Shown: piece by piece, positions 42,932 through 51,100 of the stretch | Numbering within the stretch: the first letter of the stretch is position 1 | How the letters are laid out: every line of letters starts with the position of its first letter | Assembly: GCF_011382965.1 (NCBI RefSeq) | Contig: NZ_CP049934.1 | Coordinates: forward strand, 744,001 to 808,000 | Source: Leucobacter insecticola | GTDB lineage: Bacteria; Actinomycetota; Actinomycetes; Actinomycetales; Microbacteriaceae | Direction of reading: 5' to 3' | Length of the DNA stretch: 64,000 nt | Made by a program: the position numbers and the translations under genes | The notes under the pieces: model-generated | Database searches by the model: none | Told to the model about the DNA's origin: nothing | The model's input: the letters and a program-made list of their open reading frames with translations, nothing else

Positions 42932-43176
42932 TCACGAGGTGCTGGTGGTGGGCGGCGCTGGGGAGTCTGCCCGTGACGCATCCGTAGTTGTAGTGTGCCA
43001 CGCCGATCGGCGATAGCGCGGGATTCCAGCGCACAGCGCGACCACGAGTCCCCAACAAGCGTTGCGCTGTCATTGCCGCGCTGCTCGACGGTGAGCGGGA
43101 TCAGGCGCGGGGCGACGCCCAGCACCATCATCCCGACGAGGGCGTAGGCCGAATGCCAGGGTTCAGTCCAGCGCAC
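42932..43176 (-). pseudogene. small two-helix membrane protein, frame probably broken by a missing base
   Basis: Starts MRWTEPWHSAYALVGMMVLG, then APRLIPLTVEQRGNDSATLVG. As read, the frame becomes Arg-rich and stops at 42916. Adding one G to the run at 43050-43053 gives GLVVALCAGIPRYRRSAW, a second hydrophobic helix, and a stop at 42932-42934 (about 81 residues). The N-terminus also resembles the first helix of MFS transporters, so a truncated MFS remnant is an alternative. It begins 4 bases after the preceding membrane protein gene and precedes gadB, so it is probably cotranscribed. Confidence 0.5.
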
Positions 43177-43180
43177 ATCT

Positions 43181-43738
43181 TTACATTTTGGGTTCAGGCA
43201 CCTTCGCGTCAGCGGGATCCTTCTTCGGCCATAAGGTGTAGCTCACAGCCCAGATCAGCTCAAGCACCAGGATCGTGCCGAGGACGCGGAAGGTGCCGGT
43301 GAGGGCCCCGGTGCTCGAGTCGTCGGCGGCGATCCAGATTAGCAACGTGAGCACACCGGCGGAGATGCCGACGGCGAAGAGCGTGCGGATCACGTCGGCC
43401 CAGCAGGCTTGCGTGTAGGCGACGCCGGTGAGTTTGACCGGGGCGGGGCCGTGCGCGAAACGGTGGGCGAAGTGCAGGTCTGCCCAGGCGATCATGCGGT
43501 GGCCGTAGGCGATCGAGAAACCGAGGTAGATGGCGGCGAGAGAGTGGGCGAAGGTGGCGATGCCGCCGTGCGCGAGATCCCAGCCGGCTGCCACGAGCAG
43601 AATGAGGTCGACGAGCGGGGTCATAGCGAGCAGCACTGCTCCGAGCTTGCGTCGCCGCAGGAGATAGCGTGCGGTGAGGCCGAGCGCGATGAAAACCCAG
43701 AATCCGATTTCGCAGCCGATGATGATCGCAATAATCAC
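43181..43738 (-). CDS. membrane protein of unknown function
   Basis: This 185-residue protein has four or five hydrophobic segments (about residues 1-25, 32-52, 60-80, 118-140, 150-170). A His-rich loop with HRMIAWADLHFAHRFAH and a Pro/Lys tail (WPKKDPADAKVPEPKM) stand out. A similar layout is seen in actinobacterial proteins annotated only as membrane proteins, and I do not recognise a characterised family. GTG 43738 has GGGGAGGAA upstream. Two operator-like palindromes lie just upstream, so expression is probably controlled by a repressor not encoded nearby. Confidence 0.75.
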   Translation of the reverse strand: MIIAIIIGCEIGFWVFIALGLTARYLLRRRKLGAVLLAMTPLVDLILLVAAGWDLAHGGIATFAHSLAAIYLGFSIAYGHRMIAWADLHFAHRFAHGPAPVKLTGVAYTQACWADVIRTLFAVGISAGVLTLLIWIAADDSSTGALTGTFRVLGTILVLELIWAVSYTLWPKKDPADAKVPEPKM

Positions 43739-43774
43739 GCGCTTGGTTCCTCCCCAGGGGTCTGTACCCTCTGT

Positions 43775-43817
43775 GGCACGAGTGTGCTGGAAGTTTATAT
43801 TAGCACGAGTGTGCTAA
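43775..43817. promoter_or_regulatory. paired palindromic operators
   Basis: GGCACGAGTGTGCTGG (43775-43790) and TTAGCACGAGTGTGCTAA (43800-43817) share the core AGCAC-GAGT-GTGCT. The second has perfect 7-base arms around a 4-base spacer. They flank an AT-rich block (TTTATAT, 43794-43800) that reads as a -10 region on the minus strand, so a bound repressor would cover the promoter of the membrane protein gene at 43738. Confidence 0.6.
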
Positions 43818-43821
43818 ATGT

Positions 43822-44787
43822 TTAGGGGTCCTTGGCAGGAGAATTCAGGCGCCTGGCCGAGATCAGCTCGCCGAGCTTCACCGTCACCACCCCGATAATC
43901 ACGAGTGCCGCGCCGACCCACTGCATCACCGACGGCGCAATCGCGAGCAGCAGGATCGTCCACAGGATCCCGAAAATCGGTTCGGAGTATCCGGTGAAGC
44001 TCGCCATGGTTGCGCCGAGATGTCTCGCCGCCGCGACGCCGAGCACGTAGGAGATCACCGTGGAGATGAGCACCATGCCGGCGACGACCAGCACCGGCGA
44101 CACCTGCGTATCGAAGAGCGTGGTGGGATCCAGATTTGCCGCAAAGGGGAGGAATCCCGTCGCACTCACAATGATCAGAGCGCCGGCTCCGATCCCAAGC
44201 CCCAGGCCCACGAAGGGCAGCGGAGGAATGCCGTGATCGCTGCTCGCTCCGGCCGCGAAATACGATGCGTTGCCGACCGCGGCAACGAGCGCGAGCAGCA
44301 CGCCGAGCGGGTGGAGAGTGGCGCCGGTTGCAACGCCCGCGACGGCGGCAAGGCCGAGTACCGCGATCCCGGCCCCAAGTAGCGTGACGCCCGATGGCCG
44401 CACCCGCGTGCGCGCCCAGTACCAAAACACCAGCATCACCGGGCCGAGAAACTCGATCAGCAGGGCGAGGCTCGGTGGAATGTACTGCACGGCCATGAAA
44501 AACGCGAGCTGGCAGGCGACGATCGCGAGCAGACCGAAGAGCAGTAGCGGACCCCAGGCGCGTCGCACCCGGTCCCATTTGCCGCGCAACATGATCGCGG
44601 TCGGAATTGCGAGCACGAGCGCCGCAAAGGTGATGCGCGCCGTGACTGCCGCGCCAGGGCTCCACCCGGAGGAAAGCAGTGCGCTCGCAAAGATTCCGGA
44701 GAGCGCGAAACAGCCCGCGGAGCCGAGCGCGAGGAGGAATCCCGTGACGGGAACGGATCTGCGCCGGGCAGAATTGTGAATCACCAT
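43822..44787 (-). CDS. EamA/DMT-family transporter
   Basis: A 321-residue protein with ten predicted helices in two repeated halves, the drug/metabolite transporter layout: LLALGSAGCFALSGIFASAL in the first and VGNASYFAAGASSDHG... in the second, where the EamA domain repeats. RhtA-type members export amino acids (threonine, homoserine) or metabolites. The protein has no signal beyond its first helix. The gene ends 5 bases after the operator pair that controls the next gene downstream, so the promoter of that gene sits in a very short gap. Confidence 0.88.
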   Translation of the reverse strand: MVIHNSARRRSVPVTGFLLALGSAGCFALSGIFASALLSSGWSPGAAVTARITFAALVLAIPTAIMLRGKWDRVRRAWGPLLLFGLLAIVACQLAFFMAVQYIPPSLALLIEFLGPVMLVFWYWARTRVRPSGVTLLGAGIAVLGLAAVAGVATGATLHPLGVLLALVAAVGNASYFAAGASSDHGIPPLPFVGLGLGIGAGALIIVSATGFLPFAANLDPTTLFDTQVSPVLVVAGMVLISTVISYVLGVAAARHLGATMASFTGYSEPIFGILWTILLLAIAPSVMQWVGAALVIIGVVTVKLGELISARRLNSPAKDP

Positions 44788-44818
44788 TTGCGCTCAGCCT
44801 ATGCGAAGATGCCGATTT

Positions 44819-45637
44819 TCATACCTTGTTATCCGCTCGCTTCTTCGAGCGTCGCACGAGCACCCACGCGATCCCCGCCACAACAACAGCCCCGATCGCG
44901 AGCACAACATCCGGAACCCCCTTTGTGGCGGTGAGCACCCACCCCTCAAGCCGAGCTTGATCTGTCGCCCCGAGGATCCCGCCGAGAGACGCGGTGCCCT
45001 GTGTGAGGAGCAGAAAAACACCGATGCCGATGGTCAGGATCCCGCCCACCAGTCCGGTCCAGGTGTTGCGCCAGCGGCCGATGCGGACCTCGCGCGGGCG
45101 CACCAGCCTGCGAACCACCGGGAGTCTCGACCACAGCAGGGCGATGAGGAGCAGCGGCAGCGCCATGCCCGCTGCGAAGACGAGCAGCACGATGCCCCCG
45201 TAGAGAGCGCTGCTACTCATTGCGGCAATCGTGAGCACTGCGCCGAGCATCGGGCCCGCGCACACCCCGGCGAGACCGTAGACCATGCCGAGTGCGTAGA
45301 CCGATACAGCGGAGGTGTTTGACAGGCCCGATGCGCCGCGAAGCCTGAGGAAGGGCAGATTCAGCGCCATCACGACGCCGAGCGCGATGACGATGCTGGC
45401 CGCGATCGTGAGGAAGAGCGTCCGGTTCTGGTTGAGGAAGGTGCCGATGGAGCCGGCCAAGATCCCGAGCGGCACGAGTGTGGTGATGAGGCCGAGGTAG
45501 AACACCCCTGTGCGCGAGAGCACCTGCCGCGGGGTCGTGAAGGCGTAGGAGAAGAACGCGGGGAGCAGCATCACCGAGCACGGGCTCAGCAGGGTCAGGA
45601 TCCCGCCTAGAAAGGCTCCGAGAAGCCCGATACTCAC
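44819..45637 (-). CDS. CcdA-like thiol:disulfide transmembrane protein
   Basis: About 272 residues from GTG 45637. Its helices include GAFLGGILTLLSPCSVMLLPAFFSY, in which the Cys in LSPC is the first redox centre. The partner Cys sits in GLAGVCAGPMLGAVL, the hallmark of the CcdA/DsbD core. It passes electrons from cytoplasmic thioredoxin to extracytoplasmic thiol proteins, for example for cytochrome c maturation. It starts 7 bases after the DsbA-like gene, so the two form a redox operon. An in-frame ATG at 45748 lies within the DsbA gene and is not used. Confidence 0.88.
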   Translation of the reverse strand: MSIGLLGAFLGGILTLLSPCSVMLLPAFFSYAFTTPRQVLSRTGVFYLGLITTLVPLGILAGSIGTFLNQNRTLFLTIAASIVIALGVVMALNLPFLRLRGASGLSNTSAVSVYALGMVYGLAGVCAGPMLGAVLTIAAMSSSALYGGIVLLVFAAGMALPLLLIALLWSRLPVVRRLVRPREVRIGRWRNTWTGLVGGILTIGIGVFLLLTQGTASLGGILGATDQARLEGWVLTATKGVPDVVLAIGAVVVAGIAWVLVRRSKKRADNKV

Positions 45638-45644
45638 GGTGCCC

Positions 45645-46412
45645 TCACTTCTTGTCGGCGGGTTCTGCCTTGGCGAGGGCGGCCTCGATGAATTCGCGGA
45701 AGTTTTCGAGGGGTTGTGCGCCGGCCATGGTGATGTCGCCCGCGACAAAGTACGGCACGCTCTTCACGCCGATCTGTTGCGCGTCTGCCGTGCTCGTCAG
45801 CACCGCAGACCGCAACTGTGGGTCCGCGAGATCAGTCTCGAAACGGGCCAGGTCTGGAACCCCAGCGGCCTGCGCGAAGCCCATCAGCTTGTCCTTGGGC
45901 ATGTCCGGATGACCGGATTCAGGGGCGGCGGCATACAGCGTCTCAATGTACTCGAAGTACTTTCCCTGGTTGCCTGCGGCGCGGGCGGCAACGGCGGCGT
46001 CGACTGACTGCTCCTCGAAGAAGGCGACGTCGTTAATCTCGATGCGCAGTTTCCCCGCGTCAACGTACTCCTTGACGATCTGGGGCATGGTGTCGCGGGA
46101 ATAGACGGCGCAGAAGGGGCAGCGCATGTCGGTCCACTCGATGAGTGTCACGGGGGCGTCGGGGCGGCCGAGTGCCATGGGGTCGTTGGGGGTGTTGCGG
46201 ACGAGTGCGGCCAGGAAGGAGCGTTGTGAGTTCTCCGATTCTGATTCTGCCGTGTCTGATTCTGCTGCGGTCGGCGCCGTGGGCTCTCGTGTGGACTGGG
46301 CTATGAGAGAGACGCCGAGGATGGCACACACCCCAAGCAGAGCGTAAGTAAACGTGAGTAGGCGGCGGTACTTCGTGGCGGGCACGGTGGCCACGCTCTT
46401 GGTCTCAGACAT
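45645..46412 (-). CDS. membrane-anchored DsbA-like thioredoxin-fold protein
   Basis: This 255-residue protein has an N-terminal helix (LLTFTYALLGVCAILGVSL) that anchors a thioredoxin-fold domain outside the membrane. The active site reads DMRCPFCAVY, a CPFC motif close to DsbA's CPHC, and the cis-Pro region is VKSVPYFVAGD. Its partner CcdA is encoded next. Expected role: forming or reducing disulfides in exported proteins. ATG 46412 follows a TATCCT -10 box by 6 bases, so the mRNA is probably leaderless; the divergent GntR gene and its operator lie just upstream. Confidence 0.88.
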   Translation of the reverse strand: MSETKSVATVPATKYRRLLTFTYALLGVCAILGVSLIAQSTREPTAPTAAESDTAESESENSQRSFLAALVRNTPNDPMALGRPDAPVTLIEWTDMRCPFCAVYSRDTMPQIVKEYVDAGKLRIEINDVAFFEEQSVDAAVAARAAGNQGKYFEYIETLYAAAPESGHPDMPKDKLMGFAQAAGVPDLARFETDLADPQLRSAVLTSTADAQQIGVKSVPYFVAGDITMAGAQPLENFREFIEAALAKAEPADKK

Positions 46413-46415
46413 GCG

Positions 46416-46440
46416 TCTAGGATACAAGTAGAATCCTAGA
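46416..46440. promoter_or_regulatory. GntR-type operator between the redox operon and its divergent regulator
   Basis: TCTAGGAT (46416-46423) and ATCCTAGA (46433-46440) are perfect 8-base arms around a 9-base spacer. The site covers the -10 region of the DsbA gene and lies 53 bases upstream of the GntR start, so it could control both. Confidence 0.65.
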
Positions 46441-46492
46441 TGTCGCCTGGGTGGTGGGTTCTGACTTCTGGGTTGGTCGAGAGTGGGTGCGC

Positions 46493-47128
46493 GTGGAGTT
46501 TCAGGGCGGTTCGGCAGCAGAGCGGGCGTACCTGTATCTCCGCGACGCGATCCTTGAAGGCCGTGTCGCGAAGGGGGAGATGCTCGGTGAGGCCACCGTT
46601 GCCGCCGAAATCGGTGTCAGCCGGACCCCGGTGCGGGCCGCGCTCGTGCGCCTGCAAGAGGAACAGTGGATCACGATCTACCCCAAGCGCGGCGCTCTCG
46701 TTAACGGGCTCGCCGACGATGCCGTTGCCGATCTCATTGACGCCCGCTTCGTGCTTGAATCCGCCGCGGTGCAGCGGGTGGGGGTCGAGGGGCTGCAAGA
46801 TCTGACGCGGCGGCTGCGTGAGCAGATTCGGGATCAACGCCGTGCGCTCGAATCGGAGGACCGGAGGCGATTCATTGAGCTCACGACTGGCTTCCATCAC
46901 GCCTTTGTTGCGGCGAGCGGCAACTCCGTGCTTGTTGAGTTGAGTGAGCGGCTTGAGGATCGGCAACGCTACTCCCTGTTCCTGCTCGGTGAGCGGCTGC
47001 TGGATCGCTGTCGGGAGATCATCGACGAGCACGAACAGCTGGTCGAGGCGCTTGAGGATCAGGATCCCGCCCGCTTCACCGAGACCCTGCGACGCCACAT
47101 CAACGACGTCCACAGCAAGCCCCAATAG
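46493..47128 (+). CDS. GntR/FadR-family (FCD) transcriptional regulator
   Basis: This 211-residue regulator has an N-terminal winged helix (AERAYLYLRDAILEGRVAKGEMLGEATVAAEIGVSRTPVRAALVRLQEEQWITIYPKRGALV). Its C-terminal helical FCD ligand domain has RFVLESAAVQRV and the metal-type HHAFVAASGN and RRHINDVH. FCD regulators typically bind organic acids. GTG 46493 is chosen because the conserved part begins here; GTG 46451 is also in frame. It is divergent from the DsbA/CcdA operon and shares an operator with it. A bidirectional terminator follows. Confidence 0.88.
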   Translation: MEFQGGSAAERAYLYLRDAILEGRVAKGEMLGEATVAAEIGVSRTPVRAALVRLQEEQWITIYPKRGALVNGLADDAVADLIDARFVLESAAVQRVGVEGLQDLTRRLREQIRDQRRALESEDRRRFIELTTGFHHAFVAASGNSVLVELSERLEDRQRYSLFLLGERLLDRCREIIDEHEQLVEALEDQDPARFTETLRRHINDVHSKPQ

Positions 47129-47170
47129 GCGCAAGTGGGTTTGGGTGGGTGCTCACCGCGGGCGAAAACA

Positions 47171-47207
47171 AAACACCCGGCGGGAAATGAATTCCTGCCG
47201 GGTGTTT
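47171..47207. terminator. bidirectional terminator
   Basis: AAACACCCGGCGGGAA (47171-47186) pairs with TTCCTGCCGGGTGTTT (47192-47207) with one mismatch; A and T runs flank both sides. It serves the GntR gene (+) and tRNA-Arg (-). Confidence 0.85.
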
Positions 47208-47214
47208 CTCTGTG

Positions 47215-47288
<74 letters not shown>

Positions 47289-47418
47289 ATGTTGGTTACC
47301 CAACCTGAAAGACTTTACACGACCCGGCTCCAAAATGAAAATCTAGCGCCAAGATTGCTGTGTACCCCCAAGTCGGACCACAGCAAGCCAGGCCGCGGAG
47401 TCAGGTACCCTGGATCCC

Positions 47419-47991
47419 GTGGCAACGAACGCAACGAACAATCAGCTTGACCTTCCGCACTTCCCTGAACCCAGCGACGCGCTGAGGCGGGCTGAGTCGT
47501 TGATCCTTGAGATTCCCGACTACCCCGTCGAGGGGATCCTGTTCCGCGACATCACCCCGCTGCTCGCCGATGGACCAGCGCTGCGTGCCACCATTGACGC
47601 ACTCATTGCCCCTTTCGCTGGGACCTACGACTACATTGCGGGGCTTGAAGCGCGCGGGTTCCTGCTCGCGAGCGCCGCGTCTTACGCGAGTGGTAAGGGG
47701 CTGGTGCCGATCCGCAAGGCCGGTAAACTCCCGCGCCCAGCAGCCGCAGTGGGCTACGAGCTTGAGTATGGCGTTGCCGAGGTTGACGTTCACGCAGACA
47801 TGCCGCGCGGCAGCCGGGTGCTTGTCGTCGACGATGTGCTCGCCACCGGAGGTACCCTGGCCGCAGCCCACACACTCCTGCGCAAGCTTGATTACGAGAT
47901 TGCTGGCACCGCAATTCTCTTCGAAATCGAGGGTCTCGGTGGGCGAGACACGGTGAATGATCCGCGGCTGCACACGGTCTTTCACAGCTGA
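47419..47991 (+). CDS. apt: adenine phosphoribosyltransferase
   Basis: Salvages adenine to AMP. The 190-residue protein has the conserved FRDITPLLADG, GLEARGFLLASAASYASGKGLVPIRKAGKLPRP and the PRPP-binding loop VLVVDDVLATGGTLAAAHTLL. The start is GTG 47419. The N-terminal 20 residues are variable. About 230 bases follow to the next gene, including inverted-repeat traces related to the REP-like motif (47998-48025). No operon partners. Confidence 0.93.
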   Translation: MATNATNNQLDLPHFPEPSDALRRAESLILEIPDYPVEGILFRDITPLLADGPALRATIDALIAPFAGTYDYIAGLEARGFLLASAASYASGKGLVPIRKAGKLPRPAAAVGYELEYGVAEVDVHADMPRGSRVLVVDDVLATGGTLAAAHTLLRKLDYEIAGTAILFEIEGLGGRDTVNDPRLHTVFHS

Positions 47992-48219
47992 TTCGAGATC
48001 TCGCCATCACTCAATTGGTGGGTTCGAATGCTGACGCAGGATCGCCCCAGCGCTCGAGGCATCGCGGAGCGTGGAGGTGAGCACGAAGAGTGCGTACCAG
48101 AGTCATGCCGCGGCGCTGAAGCGTGACGGCCGGGCTCACGAGCCCGGCTTGCGGGCCAGAAACAGACAGAAATCACGGCACGACGCACGAATGTCGCTCG
48201 CACACGACAGAATGGACGC

Positions 48220-49977
48220 ATGACTTCCACCGAGACCTCTGAAGCCACCGACGCCTTCTTTGCTGCCCGAGACTCTCTGCTCGCAGTCGCCGGCGATCCC
48301 GACCGCGCCCGTGCGGAGTTCCGCTGGCCCGAGGTCGGGTCGCGCTTCAACTGGGCGCACGACGTGTTCGACGTGATCGCGGAAGGCAACGACACCTGTG
48401 CCCTGTGGATCGTGGAGCAAGACGGCACCGAACTCAAGCGCAGCTTCGCGCAGATGAAGCAGCGCTCGGACCAGGTCGCGAATTGGCTCCTAAGCATTGG
48501 CGCGCGCCGTGGTGATGTCGCCATGCTGATGCTCGGCAATCGGGTCGAGCTGTGGGAGATCATGCTCGCCGCGATGAAGATCGGCGTCGTCATTCTGCCG
48601 ACCTCGGTGGTGCTCGGCGCCCACGAGCTCGAGGATCGCGTCGCCCGCGGCACCGTGCGGTGGGTGTTCGCCACCGCCGAAGACGCGATGAAGTTTGCGG
48701 CCGTGCCGGGCGCGTGGCGCGGGATCGGCGTGGGCCTGAACGAGGCCACCGCCGACCAGCGGGCCGCGCTCTACGACTGGACCCGTTACGAGGAATCGAG
48801 CGCCGCCTCACTCGCAGCGATCGTAAAGGACACGGTGAGTGAGGATCCCGCGCTCATCTACTTCACCTCCGGCACCACCAACCTGCCCAAGATCGTCGTG
48901 CACTCGCACACGAGCTACCCCCTCGGACACCTCACCACGATGTCGTGGCTGGGCGTGCGCCCAGGCGACACGCACCTGGTGATCAGCGCGCCCGGCTGGG
49001 GTAAACACGCCTGGTCGAGTTTCTATGCTCCGTGGCACGTCGGGGCCACGATCTTCGTGGCGAACTACACGCGATTCGATGCGGAGTTTTTGGTCACCGA
49101 GCTGGATCGCGCCGGAGTCAATACCTTCTGCGCTCCGCCGACCGTGTGGCGCATGCTCATTCAGCAGCGCCTCGCCACGAAGCCGCACGCGCTGCGTGAG
49201 ATTGTCTCCGCGGGCGAGCCCCTCAACCCGGAGGTGATCGCGCGCATCCGTGAGTGGTGGGGGCTCGAGATTCGCGACGGCTACGGCCAGACCGAAACGA
49301 CGGCGCTGATCGCGAACATGCCCGGCGACCCGATTGTGCCCGGCGCGATGGGCCTGCCGCTGCCCGGCGTCGACGCCGTATTGGTGGATCCCCTGACCGG
49401 CAAAGAAACCGACGAGGGCGAGATCTGCCTGCGCATGGTCGATCCCGAATCGGGTCGCACCCACCCCATCAACCTCATGCCCGGGTACTACGGTGACGAG
49501 GCAGCGACCGCGCGCGCGATTCACGATGGCTACTTTCATACCGGCGACGTCGCACAGCGCGGCGACAACGGCGTGCTGACGTTTGTTGGCCGCACGGATG
49601 ACATCTTCAAATCCAGTGACTTCAAGGTGTCGCCGTTTGAGGTCGAGAGCGCGCTGATCGAGAGCGAACTCGTCGCAGAAGCAGCGGTGGTGGGAGCCCC
49701 AGACGAAACCCGGCTCAACGTCACCAAGGCCTACGTGGCGCTCGCCGCAGGGGCCGCGCCCGATGCCGACACGGCTCGGGCGATCCTCGCTCACGCCCGC
49801 GAGGCGCTGCCGCCCTACATGCGGGTGCGGCGGGTGGAGTTCTTCGAGCTGCCGAAGACGAGCTCCGGCAAGATCCGCCGGGTCGAGTTGCGTCGGCGCG
49901 AAGAGGCTGCGTTCGAGGCGGGGGATCGGATCCCGAGCGAGTGGCGCGAGGAGGATTTTCCCGGCCTCAAGGGGTAG
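48220..49977 (+). CDS. medium-chain acyl-CoA synthetase (AMP-forming)
   Basis: A 585-residue ANL-superfamily enzyme with A3 motif YFTSGTTNLPKIVVHSHTSYP, A5 RDGYGQTETTALIANM, A7 YFHTGDVAQRGDNG and hinge VGRTDDIFKSSDFKVSP. The catalytic Lys lies in PKTSSGKIRRVELRRRE. The spacing is that of the medium-chain acyl-CoA/AcsA-like group rather than the long-chain ligase at 39614. It probably activates a medium-chain or aromatic acid. It starts at ATG 48220 and converges with the DUF1177 gene across a 21-bp palindrome. Confidence 0.91.
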   Translation: MTSTETSEATDAFFAARDSLLAVAGDPDRARAEFRWPEVGSRFNWAHDVFDVIAEGNDTCALWIVEQDGTELKRSFAQMKQRSDQVANWLLSIGARRGDVAMLMLGNRVELWEIMLAAMKIGVVILPTSVVLGAHELEDRVARGTVRWVFATAEDAMKFAAVPGAWRGIGVGLNEATADQRAALYDWTRYEESSAASLAAIVKDTVSEDPALIYFTSGTTNLPKIVVHSHTSYPLGHLTTMSWLGVRPGDTHLVISAPGWGKHAWSSFYAPWHVGATIFVANYTRFDAEFLVTELDRAGVNTFCAPPTVWRMLIQQRLATKPHALREIVSAGEPLNPEVIARIREWWGLEIRDGYGQTETTALIANMPGDPIVPGAMGLPLPGVDAVLVDPLTGKETDEGEICLRMVDPESGRTHPINLMPGYYGDEAATARAIHDGYFHTGDVAQRGDNGVLTFVGRTDDIFKSSDFKVSPFEVESALIESELVAEAAVVGAPDETRLNVTKAYVALAAGAAPDADTARAILAHAREALPPYMRVRRVEFFELPKTSSGKIRRVELRRREEAAFEAGDRIPSEWREEDFPGLKG

Positions 49978-50006
49978 CATCCGCCCTGGGCGTCATCCTG
50001 AAGTGT

Positions 50007-50057
50007 GTGTCGCCGTGTTGCCGGTTCGGTGATCCTGAACCGGCAACACGGCGACAC
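50007..50057. terminator. 21-bp perfect palindrome between convergent genes
   Basis: 50007-50027 pairs perfectly with 50037-50057 around a 9-base loop. It lies between the acyl-CoA synthetase gene (+) and the DUF1177 gene (-). Probable bidirectional terminator without T tract. Confidence 0.7.
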
Positions 50058-50088
50058 TGTTTGGGTGGGGTGGGGGCTGGTGTGGGCG

Positions 50089-51023
50089 CTATGCCGCGGA
50101 TGCCCGCTGCAGCCGGTGCATCGAACCGTAGATCTTGATGAGACGCGAGAACTCTGCCTCGTCCACAAGGTGCGCGTTCCCCCGCGTGAAGTCCTTGGCG
50201 AGTTCGACCGCAAATCGCACCGCTTGATCGATCACGACAACGCTGCTGGCTCCGGTTGCTGAGCCGGCGACGGCGCTCTCCGCGGTGATGGCGAGGCCAA
50301 CGACTGGGGACGGTGTGGCAACCGCCGGCTGCACGATTGAGTTCACGTGGTAAATGTCATTGCCGTAGGGGTGATGTCTTGCATGGTGATGGGCATGACC
50401 ATTGGAGCGCTGCCCGTGACACGTTCCGCGATCGACAGTAGATCCTCCGCCACCCGCAGGATCCATCCTGATTTGATCGTGGGAGTGATCGCGATGCCGT
50501 TGTGATTGCACACGCGGTTCCCTTTGGTCGTATCGATGGTCAGGATCGCATCCATCTCGGGCAGTACTTCGTGTGTGTTGTTGACTGCGTCGTGGGTCGC
50601 GGACCCCATAAACGGCACCGGATTGTGAGGAATCACTGGTGCGTCCGGGTCGATCTGGGTCGTCACGATGACATCACCCGGCAGCGTATCGCCCACCGTC
50701 GCCATCCGGATGAGCTTTGCAGCGGTCGCGAGGGCCGCCACGGCACCGTCTCCGTCTGAAACGAGGCCGATCTGCGCTGGGCGAGCACCGATGCCGCCGA
50801 GGCGTCCGATGATTCCGAGCGTTGGTGTGGATTCTCCCGCTCTGTGGCCTGAGGTGCCAGGGATGATCACTCGAATGAAATCGGTGGCCCCGGCTTCTCC
50901 GCTGACCGGGGTGATGGCAACCTCGGCTGAGCCGAGCGAACGTAGGTACGCTGCGACTCGTTCGCCGCTCGCACGGGGGTTGTCGAGCAAATCCAACAAT
51001 TCGAGTGTTCGTGTCAGTGTCAT
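50089..51023 (-). pseudogene. DUF1177 protein, frame broken by an apparent missing base
   Basis: The N-terminal frame (MTLTRTLELLDLLDNPRASG, TDFIRVIIPGTSGH, TLGIIGRLGGIGARP, ALATAAKLIRMATVGDTLPG) reaches ITMQDITP and then ends in nonsense at 50343. The next frame continues YGNDIYHVNSIVQPAVATPS and AVAGSATGASSVVVIDQAVRF to a stop at 50089. Adding one C at the run 50368-50371 joins them into a DUF1177 protein of about 311 residues. DUF1177 proteins are of unknown function and typically lie beside OPT oligopeptide transporters, as here; a metallopeptidase- or racemase-like role in peptide use is conjecture. I treat this as a sequencing error. Confidence 0.8.
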
Positions 51024-51031
51024 GTTTCTCC

Positions 51032-51073
51032 TTGATTCCCGAAGGTGCCGAGTTGATTCCCGAAGGTGCCGAG
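51032..51073 (-). repeat. 21-bp tandem duplication in the DUF1177 leader
   Basis: Two perfect adjacent copies (51032-51052 and 51053-51073) lie between the OPT stop and the DUF1177 start, ending just before its AAGGAGAAAC ribosome binding site. Confidence 0.9.
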
Positions 51074-51100
51074 TTGGTCTGTGCGGGGATGCCGCGGGCG

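Noticed and set aside
43800..43817. CIRCE (HrcA) element
   Set aside because: The outer TTAGCAC/GTGCTAA looks similar, but CIRCE needs TTAGCACTC-N9-GAGTGCTAA; here the spacer is only 4 bases.
48808..49980. Open frame of 390 codons antisense to the acyl-CoA synthetase gene
   Set aside because: It mirrors a strong ANL-family gene, has no family-like motifs and arises from high-GC codon bias.
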